A stretch of 22,766 nucleotides of DNA, taken from the NCBI GenBank assembly GCA_022703115.1, contig JAKLEK010000005.1:1-22766 (forward strand), read 5' to 3'. The number at the start of each line of letters is the position of its first letter. Position 1 is the stretch's first letter. The notes under the pieces are model-generated. The model did not search any database. It saw only the letters and a list, made by a program, of their open reading frames with translations, and was not told the origin of the DNA. Source of the stretch: Elusimicrobiota bacterium (GTDB taxonomy: Bacteria; Elusimicrobiota; Elusimicrobia; Elusimicrobiales; UBA9959). Made by a program: the position numbers and the translations under genes. This document shows positions 1 through 6,736 of this stretch, piece after piece.

Positions 1-1
1 G

Positions 2-775
2 GACGACGACGCCGTCCAGAACGAAGTCGTGCTGGAGGCCCGGGAGAAGCTGACCCCGGAGCTCACCTCCCCGCCGGTGCGGTTCGCGATACGCAACCGG
101 GACCCTCAGACCGGCATATTCTACACCCTGGACGAGGGCGGTCTCGAAGGCGCCGGGACCTGGCAGATACAGATCTTCGACCGGCGCGGGCGCAAGGTGA
201 GCTTCGTGCAGGGGGAGAAAAACCCTCCGCCGCTGGTCTCCTGGTCCGGCACTTCCTATAAGGGAGAACCGCTGCCGGACGGGTTCTATACGGCCACGTT
301 CGGGTGGCGCGACCCCGGCGGAAAGTTCCACACGACCAAGCCGGTGTCCTTCACTCTTCTCTCCGCCATGGAGATCAGGGGCCTGGCCGACTGGAAGCTC
401 AGGTTCCAGTATACGGACGAGGGGCTCGCCCTCAGCATAGCCGAGAGCATGATCTTCAGGCCTGGAGAGAGCCTGATGCAGCAGGAGGCCCTTCCGGCCA
501 TGCTGCAGATAGCGCTGTTCCTGAAGACCTGCAAGGCCAATATGGTCACGGTCAGAGGATATACCGATTCCAGCGGTTCTCCGAGTTCGAACCGGATACT
601 GGCCAGAGAGAGGGCGAACAGCGTATACAGGTACCTTGTGGAGGCCGGAATAGACCCCGGCAGACTGACCTACGAGGGGACCGGAGCCGCCGGTTATGTT
701 GCCTCCAACGCCACCGAGGCCGGCCGCGCCAGGAACAGGCGGGTTGAGGTTGTGGTGCTTAAGACCCTGCTGTGA
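2..775 (+). CDS. OmpA-family C-terminal domain protein, 5' end outside window
   Basis: The reading frame is open from base 2, so the first residues seen (DDDAVQNEVV) are internal; the GTG at 29 is not needed as a start. The visible 257 residues have two parts. The first ~110 residues resemble a FlgD-like or gliding-motility-type beta-sandwich (a QIFDRRGRKV strand, then WSGTSYKGEPLPDGFYTATF). The last ~110 residues are an OmpA-like peptidoglycan-binding domain: FRPGE, then VTVRGYTDSSGS, RERANSVYRYLVEAGID, LTYEGTG and a final RARNRRVEVVVL. By family knowledge this domain binds the cell wall in the periplasm, so the protein probably anchors an envelope structure to peptidoglycan. A rho-independent terminator follows directly. 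The N-terminal part and any signal peptide cannot be seen. Confidence 0.85.
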   Translation, partial: DDDAVQNEVVLEAREKLTPELTSPPVRFAIRNRDPQTGIFYTLDEGGLEGAGTWQIQIFDRRGRKVSFVQGEKNPPPLVSWSGTSYKGEPLPDGFYTATFGWRDPGGKFHTTKPVSFTLLSAMEIRGLADWKLRFQYTDEGLALSIAESMIFRPGESLMQQEALPAMLQIALFLKTCKANMVTVRGYTDSSGSPSSNRILARERANSVYRYLVEAGIDPGRLTYEGTGAAGYVASNATEAGRARNRRVEVVVLKTLL

Positions 776-799
776 GTCGCGTTAGACGCGTCGATAGTG

Positions 800-826
800 A
801 AACCCGCTGAAAGAGCGGGTTTTTTA
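800..826 (+). terminator. Rho-independent terminator after the OmpA-domain gene
   Basis: AACCCGCT (801-808), loop GAAAG (809-813), AGCGGGTT (814-821), then a short T run. The 8-bp stem is perfect and starts about 25 bases after the stop codon. Confidence 0.9.
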
Positions 827-851
827 TTCTCCCGGCCGGGGGGCCTTAGGG

Positions 852-866
852 CAAATTTGATAGAAT
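852..866 (+). promoter_or_regulatory. Extended -10 promoter of the caspase/FGE gene
   Basis: TTTGATAGAAT contains TG, one base, then TAGAAT at 861-866, the extended -10 form. Only 10 bases separate the hexamer from the ATG at 877 and no Shine-Dalgarno sequence lies between. The transcript is therefore expected to start within about 4 bases of the start codon. No convincing -35 was found. Confidence 0.55.
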
Positions 867-876
867 TGCTGGCAAT

Positions 877-2670
877 ATGAAGCCGCCGCGCATATCGTCT
901 CCCGCGTCCCGCGCCGCCGTACTGGCGCTGGCCCTGGCCGTTCTTTTCCCGGGCCCGGCCCCGGCCCTGCGCGGCGGCCAGGTCTATCCTCCCTGGCCGG
1001 CGCTTTCAGAACCGGCCGCTCCGGCCGGCGGAGGCGGGCAGGACGCGGCCGTTATAGCGGGCATAGAGGAATACAGCTCGCTGCCGAGGCTTGCCGGGGC
1101 CAGGGCCAACGCCTGGGCCTGGTTCGATTATTTCAACAAGACCCGCGGCGTGCCCGGCATGAACATCACGATGCTGCTGGACGCTGAAGCGACAGACGAG
1201 GCCCTTAGGGACGCCGTTTCGCGCGCCGCCTCCCTTGCCGGTCCGGGCGGGACGCTGTGGCTGGTCTTTATCGGTTACGGTTCGGTCGACGCCTCGGGAA
1301 GGGACATCCTGCTGCCGCAGGACGCGCAGCGGGGGGAAAGGGGGGGATACGGTCCGGGGACGCCGAGAAAAGTTTTGCTGGAGGCGATGTCGCAGGGAAA
1401 GAACGCGGGTTCGGCCGCGGTCTTAGACGCCTGCTCTCCGGAAGCGGCGCGGCCAGGCGGGGTCAGGACCTCTTCTCCCGGCGCGCCTGGGGTAGTGTCG
1501 CTGTCCTACGTCCGGGGCGCGGAATGCCGCGCCTCCGCCCGTTTGTCCGGACTGGAACGTCCCGCGCTCAGCTATCTGACCCTCGGCGGGCTGCGGGGCT
1601 GGGCCGATAAGGACGGAGACCGGAAGATAACCGCCGGAGAACTGAGCGCCCTGGTTTCCCGGGCTCTGCCTCCCCCGGCGGCGGGCGGGGGTAGCGCCGC
1701 GCACCTGGCCGGGGACGTCAGCGGGGTCCTCGGTCTTTCCCCGGGCGAAGCCGGGCCGGATATAGCGGCGATGGGAAGAGCGGCCTCTCCCGTCGTGGAT
1801 CCAGGGAAGATTTTCCGGGCCGGGGTGCAGCCGGCTCTTCCGCCAGGCATGGACGCGCGCGCGTGGACGCGGGATACCGACTGGAATAAAGTGAGCCGCA
1901 TGCTGTCTTACGCCGCGGACGAGGATGAGAAGGAAAGGCTGGCCGCGGCTTTCGTTAAAGCGCACGGGACTTCGCCGGACGAAGACCCGTACGTGGTCTA
2001 TCTGCTTCCGTTCCTGGACATGGCCCTTATCCCTTCCGGAGGTTTTTTCATGGGGTCTCCGGCGGGAGAGGGCGGGGATGACGAGTCGCCGCGCCGGGAG
2101 GTTTACCTGGGGGCTTTCAGCATGGACAGGCGCGAGGTGACGGCTGGGGATTACAGGGTTTTCGCGGCGGCGACGGGGCGGCCGATGCCGGAGCAGCCGG
2201 AGTGGAGCGCTTCCTCGTACCCGGTGGTCAACGTGGATTGGAGCGACGCTTCTGCGTACTGCGAGTGGGCCGGGAAGAGGCTGCCGACAGAGGCGGAATG
2301 GGAGAAGGCGGCCCGCGGAGGTTCGCTGACGCGCTATAGTTTCGGCGACGACGAAGGGAAGCTGGGCGAGTACGCCTGGTATCACGCCAATTCGGAGGGA
2401 AGGATCCATCCGGTTGGGTTGAAGAAGCCGAACCAGTATGGTCTTTACGATATGGCCGGGAACGCGTGGGAGTGGGTGGCCGACCGGTACGGGATGAACT
2501 ATTACAGGGAGGCGCCTTCGGAGAATCCCAAGGGGCCGGGGGCGGGGGCGCAGCGGGTGCAGCGCGGCGGGTCCTGCAGCTTTTTCGACGTGAGTCCGCG
2601 GCCGGGTGACCGCGGGAGCGGGGTTCCGACCTACAAGAGCCCCCGCGGCGGTTTCCGCTGTGTGTTCTGA
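877..2670 (+). CDS. Secreted caspase-fold (His-lacking) plus FGE-sulfatase-domain fusion protein
   Basis: This 597-aa protein starts with a signal peptide (basic start, hydrophobic residues 13-24, likely cleavage near PAPA-LRGG). Residues ~55-265 look like a peptidase C14 (caspase/metacaspase) fold: AAVIAGIEEY strand, then TLWLVFIGYG, LLPQDA, and AAVLDAC with Cys186. The catalytic His of the usual SGHG motif is Tyr134 here (IGYGS), so the Cys-His dyad is incomplete. Residues 244-255 form a complete EF-hand-type loop. Residues ~381-597 are a formylglycine-generating-enzyme/SUMF1-type domain (IPSGGFFMGS, EVTAGDYRVF, PVVNVDWSDASAYCEWAGKRLPTEAEWE in order, MAGNAWEWV, RGGSC, GGFRCVF). The two active-site Cys of true FGE are not recognisable, so this is probably a binding or structural module. 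A periplasmic or surface location is inferred. The function is unknown. Confidence 0.85.
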   Translation: MKPPRISSPASRAAVLALALAVLFPGPAPALRGGQVYPPWPALSEPAAPAGGGGQDAAVIAGIEEYSSLPRLAGARANAWAWFDYFNKTRGVPGMNITMLLDAEATDEALRDAVSRAASLAGPGGTLWLVFIGYGSVDASGRDILLPQDAQRGERGGYGPGTPRKVLLEAMSQGKNAGSAAVLDACSPEAARPGGVRTSSPGAPGVVSLSYVRGAECRASARLSGLERPALSYLTLGGLRGWADKDGDRKITAGELSALVSRALPPPAAGGGSAAHLAGDVSGVLGLSPGEAGPDIAAMGRAASPVVDPGKIFRAGVQPALPPGMDARAWTRDTDWNKVSRMLSYAADEDEKERLAAAFVKAHGTSPDEDPYVVYLLPFLDMALIPSGGFFMGSPAGEGGDDESPRREVYLGAFSMDRREVTAGDYRVFAAATGRPMPEQPEWSASSYPVVNVDWSDASAYCEWAGKRLPTEAEWEKAARGGSLTRYSFGDDEGKLGEYAWYHANSEGRIHPVGLKKPNQYGLYDMAGNAWEWVADRYGMNYYREAPSENPKGPGAGAQRVQRGGSCSFFDVSPRPGDRGSGVPTYKSPRGGFRCVF

Positions 2671-2721
2671 TCCTTCCAGGTTCAACCATTATCTTTTCGA
2701 TATGTAGGCCTTCGGTTGGTA

Positions 2722-2938
2722 CCCAAGGGTCCGCCGGCAACGGAGGCTGCCTCCTGCCGGCCGGGCCGGGGTTTCGGGGAAATAGGGCCGGTATTCTCCG
2801 CCGACGCGTGAACTCGGCAAAAAAAGCAAAGTTTTTTGCCTCAGACATTCACGCGCCGTCCCAGAGGGATACGCTCCGACTACCGGCCCTAAACCCCTAA
2901 ATGGCCGGCAGGAGGCAGCCTCCGTCGCCCGCTCCAAA
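2722..2938. repeat. Palindromic dispersed repeat, copy 1 (MITE-like)
   Basis: About 217 bp that match, in inverted orientation, the segment 14645-14861. The element is itself a long imperfect inverted repeat. Outer arms are CGGAGGCTGCCTCCTGCCGG near 2741 and its counterpart near 2904-2925. Inner arms are CGCGTGAA (2805-2812) with TTCACGCG (2848-2855), and a GGCAAAAAA/TTTTTTGCC pair at the centre. No transposase is present. It lies 50 bases past the caspase/FGE stop codon. Short ORFs across it appear in both copies only because the DNA is repeated. Confidence 0.8.
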
Positions 2939-2983
2939 GACTATCGCTATATTCCGTTCTGTTAGGGCACGGACATGGACTGG

Positions 2984-3027
2984 GGGGGCGCGGATGTGAG
3001 GGGCGGGAATTTTTAGGGGGCGCGGAT
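2984..3027 (+). promoter_or_regulatory. 12-bp direct repeat upstream of the homospermidine synthase promoter
   Basis: GGGGGCGCGGAT occurs at 2984-2995 and again at 3016-3027, so the copies start 32 bp apart, close to three helical turns. The second copy ends 7 bases before the proposed -10 and covers the -35 area. This arrangement would suit a dimeric or cooperative regulator, but no regulator gene is nearby and the G-rich sequence could be chance. Confidence 0.35.
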
Positions 3028-3034
3028 TTTTTTG

Positions 3035-3040
3035 TATTAT
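3035..3040 (+). promoter_or_regulatory. Probable -10 element for the homospermidine synthase operon
   Basis: TATTAT preceded by TTTG within an AT-rich island in GC-rich DNA. The expected start near 3047 gives a leader of about 73 bases. That leader holds GGC-GAAA-GCC (about 3071-3080) and a GTTCC/GGAAC pair just before the ATG. The -35 (TTTAGG) is weak. Confidence 0.45.
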
Positions 3041-3119
3041 ATGTTGCTTGATAAACACAGCGACGGGCCGGCGAAAGCCGTGTGAGCGATGAGGGTCCCG
3101 TTCCCCGAGGTCCGGAACA

Positions 3120-4664
3120 ATGATAAAGGAATTCAATAAAAGAGTGCTTTTCCTCGGTTACGGAGCGGTGGCCCAGTGCACGCTGCCCATCCTGATGAAG
3201 CTGCTGAAGATACCCGCCCGCAATGTGACGGTGATGGATTTCGAGGACCGCCGGAAAGCGCTCAAGCCGTGGACCGCCAAGGGCGTGCGCTTCGTAAAGG
3301 ACAGGATCACCCGCGATAATATGGCCTCCAAGCTGGCGAAATACGTCGCCGCCGGCGACGTGCTCATCGACCTCGCCTGGAACATAGATTGCTGCGAACT
3401 CCTGGAATGGTGCCATGAGAACGGCGTCCTCTACGTCAACACTTCCACCGAGATATGGGACCCCTACGAGGGCGCGGAGAACAAGCATCCCACGGAGCGC
3501 ACCTTGTACTGGCGCCATATGAACGTGCGCCGTCTGATCGCGAAGTGGGCCCGTCCGGGCGCCACGGCGGTGCTGGAGCACGGGGCCAATCCCGGACTGA
3601 TCTCCCACTTCACCAAACAGGGGCTCATCGACATAGCCAGGCGCATGATCTCGGATAAAAAAGCGACCGGGCGCGAAGCCGAACAGCTCCAGCAGCTGAT
3701 CAGCGACAGGACCTTCAATCAGCTCGCCCGCCGGCTCGGCGTGAAAGTGATACACGTCAGCGAACGCGACACCCAGATCTCGGACGTGCCCAAGAGGGTG
3801 AACGAGTTCGTGAACACCTGGAGCATAGAAGGCTTCCGCGAGGAGGGCATCACCACCGCCGAACTCGGCTGGGGCACGCACGAGAAAGAACTGCCGCCCC
3901 TGGCTTACGAGCATAAGGAAGGCCCCCGCAATCAGATCTGCCTGGCGCGCATGGGAATGAACACCTGGGTCTCCTCCTGGGTGCCAGATTACCGCATCCG
4001 CGGGATGATAGTGCGGCATGGAGAGGCTTTCACCATCTCGGACAAACTGACGGTATGGGAGAACGGGAAAGCGGTCTACCGCCCGACCGTCCACTACGCC
4101 TACTGCCCGAGCGACGCCGCCATCGCCTCGCTTAACGAGCTGCGCGGTTACGACTATAAATTGCAGCCCAAGCTGCGCATAATGGGCGACGAGATAACCG
4201 GCGGTTCCGATATCCTCGGGGCGCTGCTCATGGGACATCAGTATAATTCCTGGTGGACCGGCAGCGACCTCAGCATAGAGGAATCCAGGCGCCTGGTGCC
4301 GCATCAGAACGCCACCACCATGCAGGTGGCCATCTCGGTGGCAGCGGCGACTATATGGATGATGGAGAACCCGGAGCGGGGGGTCCTGGTGCCGGACGAC
4401 CTGCCCCACGACTACATTCTGAAGATAGCCCGGCCGTATCTCGGGAGATTCATTTCCAAGCCGTCCGACTGGACGCCCCTGAAGCACTACACCAACGCCT
4501 TCAAGGGCTACAATAACCCCGATATAGACGAGAGCGATCCATGGCAGTTCAAGAACTTCCTGATAACCGAGGGCGACCGGATACCGGTCGGAGGAAAAAA
4601 TGCTGACGCCGAAAGAAATAGAAAAGCTGGCAAAAAGGCACGGAACGCCGCTGTTCATAGTTGA
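3120..4664 (+). CDS. hss: Homospermidine synthase (saccharopine dehydrogenase-like fold)
   Basis: This 514-aa cytoplasmic enzyme belongs to the bacterial homospermidine synthase family, which uses NAD+ to join aminobutyl groups from putrescine into homospermidine. Visible features are an N-terminal Rossmann loop (FLGYGAVAQCTLPIL, residues 11-25), GVLYVNTSTEIW (102-113), GANPGLISHF (155-164), ERDTQ (215-219), NTWSIEGF (232-239), AELGWGT (247-253), a YRPTVHYAYCPSD stretch, LSIEESRRLVPHQNAT, and DWTPLKH with DESDPWQFKNFLI near the end. These match, in order, what I recall of the Blastochloris viridis enzyme. The start ATG gives the Rossmann strand its normal position; the ribosome site (GAGG about 10 bases upstream) is weak. 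The last ~30 residues are a basic tail largely encoded within the overlap with the next gene. Partner genes for putrescine supply flank it. Confidence 0.92.
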   Translation: MIKEFNKRVLFLGYGAVAQCTLPILMKLLKIPARNVTVMDFEDRRKALKPWTAKGVRFVKDRITRDNMASKLAKYVAAGDVLIDLAWNIDCCELLEWCHENGVLYVNTSTEIWDPYEGAENKHPTERTLYWRHMNVRRLIAKWARPGATAVLEHGANPGLISHFTKQGLIDIARRMISDKKATGREAEQLQQLISDRTFNQLARRLGVKVIHVSERDTQISDVPKRVNEFVNTWSIEGFREEGITTAELGWGTHEKELPPLAYEHKEGPRNQICLARMGMNTWVSSWVPDYRIRGMIVRHGEAFTISDKLTVWENGKAVYRPTVHYAYCPSDAAIASLNELRGYDYKLQPKLRIMGDEITGGSDILGALLMGHQYNSWWTGSDLSIEESRRLVPHQNATTMQVAISVAAATIWMMENPERGVLVPDDLPHDYILKIARPYLGRFISKPSDWTPLKHYTNAFKGYNNPDIDESDPWQFKNFLITEGDRIPVGGKNADAERNRKAGKKARNAAVHS

Positions 4665-5745
4665 TCACGACGAGATCCGTCGTAATTACGCCACCTTCAA
4701 GCGGTACCTTCCGAGGGTGCAGGCCTATTACGCTGTTAAGTGCGAACCACTGCCGGAGATAGTCAGGACGCTTTACAAGGCGGGGGCCAGCTTCGACGTC
4801 GCTTCGATGCCGGAGTTCAAGATCGTCTATGAGAACATAAAGAACATGCCGGCCAAAAAGCGGCAGGACTGGATATGGGACAAGATAATATACGCCAATC
4901 CCATAAAACCGAACGAGACCCTGCGCGAACTGGACCCGTACAAGCCGCTGGTGACCTTCGATAATCTGGAAGAAATAAAGAAGATAAAGAAATACGCCCC
5001 TCATGCCGGGCTGGCCCTCCGCATCAGGGTGCCGAACACCGGAGCGATGGTGGAACTGTCCTCCAAGTTCGGCGCGGCTCCCGGCGAGGCGGTGGACCTT
5101 ATCCTGGAGGCCGATAAGGCCGGATTGGTGGTGGAGGGCCTCAGCTTCCATGTGGGCAGCCAGACCACCAACTTCGAGAACTTCGTACAGGCCATAAACC
5201 TTTCGGCCGATATCTTCAACGAAGCGCGGGACCGGGGCTACACCAAAATGAACCTGCTGGACCTCGGCGGCGGGTTCCCCGCCCCCTATGACGATACCGT
5301 CAAGCCGTTCAAGGTGCTGGCCGGCCGCATCAACGCGGAGCTGGACCGCCTGTTCCCCGGGGATATCGAGATCCTGGCCGAGCCCGGCCGGTTCCTGATA
5401 GCGACGGCCGGGACTTCGGTGGTGCAGATAAACGGCAAGGCGGTACGCGACGGCAAGGTCTGTTATTACGTGAACGACGGGGTGTATCACACCTACTCGG
5501 GCATAATCTTCGACCATTGCCACTACCATCTGAAGTCGTTCCGCAAAGGGCCGGAGCAGATCTGCGGCGTTTTCGGTCCGACCTGCGACGCGCTGGACGT
5601 TATCTCCATGTCGGAGAGCCTGCCGTCGGACCTGGAACTGGGGGATCTGCTGTACAGCAGGAACATCGGGGCGTACAGTCACGCCTCCTCCACCTGGTTC
5701 AACGGCTTCCCTCCGGCGAAGGTCGTGCACGTGAACCGGAAATAA
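4600..5745 (+). CDS. Ornithine decarboxylase, PLP-dependent fold type III
   Basis: This 381-aa protein has the motifs of eukaryotic-type (group IV) ornithine/lysine decarboxylases. They are the PLP lysine K47 in YYAVKCEP, HVGSQ (184-188), DLGGGFP (221-227), the phosphate-binding EPGR (261-264), YVNDGVY with D293, GPTCDALD with C329/D330, and GAYSHASSTWFNGF near the C-terminus. By family knowledge Cys and Asp in the C-terminal motifs come from the partner subunit, so it should be a homodimer that makes putrescine from ornithine. Dual ornithine/lysine use is possible. It lacks the features expected of carboxynorspermidine decarboxylase. The ATG has a strong GGAGG 6 bases upstream, so the 65-base out-of-frame overlap with the upstream synthase gene seems real. 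Putrescine made here would feed that enzyme directly. Confidence 0.88.
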   Translation: MLTPKEIEKLAKRHGTPLFIVDHDEIRRNYATFKRYLPRVQAYYAVKCEPLPEIVRTLYKAGASFDVASMPEFKIVYENIKNMPAKKRQDWIWDKIIYANPIKPNETLRELDPYKPLVTFDNLEEIKKIKKYAPHAGLALRIRVPNTGAMVELSSKFGAAPGEAVDLILEADKAGLVVEGLSFHVGSQTTNFENFVQAINLSADIFNEARDRGYTKMNLLDLGGGFPAPYDDTVKPFKVLAGRINAELDRLFPGDIEILAEPGRFLIATAGTSVVQINGKAVRDGKVCYYVNDGVYHTYSGIIFDHCHYHLKSFRKGPEQICGVFGPTCDALDVISMSESLPSDLELGDLLYSRNIGAYSHASSTWFNGFPPAKVVHVNRK

Positions 5746-5764
5746 CAGGAAGCGCGCCGGATAA

Positions 5765-5800
5765 AGAAAGACCGCGGCCCGTACGGGCCGCGGTCTTTCT
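5765..5800. terminator. Bidirectional terminator between convergent polyamine genes
   Basis: AGAAAGACCGCGGCCC (5765-5780), GTAC, GGGCCGCGGTCTTTCT (5785-5800): a perfect 16-bp stem. The outer AGAAAG/CTTTCT ends give a U-rich tail in either direction. It lies 19 bases past the decarboxylase stop and 15 bases beyond the agmatinase stop. Confidence 0.9.
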
Positions 5801-5815
5801 TCCCTGTCTTCCGGT

Positions 5816-6676
5816 TCAGCTCAGGTATCCCATAAGACGGTAGAGGAGTTTCGCCGCTGCGAATTCGGTCACAGGGGAGCCTTTAAGAGGGCTGACTTCC
5901 ACCAGATCGATACCCACCACTTTCTTTTCACGGCAGACCGCGCGGAACAGCCTAAGGGCGTCGTGCCACGCGAAACCGCCGGGCTGGGGGGTGCCAGTAC
6001 CGGGCATCACCGAAGGGTCGAATCCGTCCACGTCGATGGTCATGTAGACGGTGCCGGAGAGCGCGCGGAGCACTTTCTTCTCCAGCCGGGCGATATCCGG
6101 ATTGTCGTGCATAAGGAAGGTCCTTACCAGACCGGTATCGACGCGCCGTCTTTCATCATGCCCGACGCTGCGGATGCCGACCTGGACCGTCCTGGATATC
6201 CTGGAGGCCGGGTAGAGGGCGCAGGCGTGGCTTCTCGGCGTCCCGAAGTATTCGGCCCTGAGGTCCGCGTGCGCGTCGAAATGCAGGATAGACAGATCCG
6301 GATACATTCTCTGGAACGGCGGCAGCAGTCCCTGGGTCACGCTGTGCTCCCCCCCTATGAAGAAGGGAACGCCTTTGAAGGAGGAAAGCAGCCCCGCGGT
6401 ATAGCTCTCAAGCCTTTTGAAAAAGGCCTTCTCTCCGCCGCCGACGTCTACGGCCGAAAGGGTCAGGATGCCTTCGCGCCAGGTCTCTTTTCCGAGTTCC
6501 TCGTCCCAGAGCTCCAGCTGGGGAGAGGCTTTAAGGACCGCGTCCGGCCCTGCGGCGGTCCCTTTCATGTAAGAGGTGGTCCGCTCGTAGGGGACCGGGA
6601 TTACGGCGAAGCGCGCTTTTTCAAGCGGCGGATTGCGATGCGGAAGGAACTGGACCCTGTTCGGTCTTAATTTCAC
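5816..6676 (-). CDS. speB: Agmatinase (ureohydrolase family)
   Basis: This 286-aa member of the arginase/agmatinase family should hydrolyse agmatine to putrescine and urea with two Mn2+ ions. All metal-ligand motifs are visible: GGEHS (H111), DAHADLR (D134, H136, D138) and DVDGFDPS (D215, D217). GTGTPQPGG (226-234) and GIDLVEVSPLKG (255-266) are also typical. Agmatinase rather than arginase is inferred mainly from the arginine decarboxylase gene directly upstream. The GTG start at 6676 has GGAG 9 bases before it. The 60-base gap to the upstream gene contains a GC-rich hairpin. Confidence 0.88.
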   Translation of the reverse strand: MKLRPNRVQFLPHRNPPLEKARFAVIPVPYERTTSYMKGTAAGPDAVLKASPQLELWDEELGKETWREGILTLSAVDVGGGEKAFFKRLESYTAGLLSSFKGVPFFIGGEHSVTQGLLPPFQRMYPDLSILHFDAHADLRAEYFGTPRSHACALYPASRISRTVQVGIRSVGHDERRRVDTGLVRTFLMHDNPDIARLEKKVLRALSGTVYMTIDVDGFDPSVMPGTGTPQPGGFAWHDALRLFRAVCREKKVVGIDLVEVSPLKGSPVTEFAAAKLLYRLMGYLS

Positions 6677-6705
6677 GGCGGAGGCTCCGTAAGAGAGGAT
6701 AAGAA

Positions 6706-6729
6706 GCGCGGGATCCGCTGCGCCCGCGC
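6706..6729 (-). other. GC-rich hairpin between arginine decarboxylase and agmatinase
   Basis: GCGCGGG (6706-6712) pairs with CCCGCGC (6723-6729) around a 10-base loop, inside the short intergenic gap. There is no T run, so it is more likely an mRNA processing or stability element than a terminator. Confidence 0.35.
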
Positions 6730-6736
6730 GGGGACG

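Noticed and set aside
2689..2937. Open frame starting MERATEAASCRPF, similar to one at 14646-14915
   Set aside because: The similarity arises because both lie in the palindromic repeat. The two frames diverge after ~40 residues through indels, as expected for non-coding DNA.
2671..3119. Possible tRNA or known riboswitch in the large intergenic gaps (also 14384-14986 and 15680-15958)
   Set aside because: No tRNA arm pattern or known riboswitch core was recognised; the structures seen are explained by repeats and simple hairpins.
2889..5730. Long minus-strand frames opposite hss and the ornithine decarboxylase gene
   Set aside because: The plus-strand proteins carry full family motifs; the antisense products show none.
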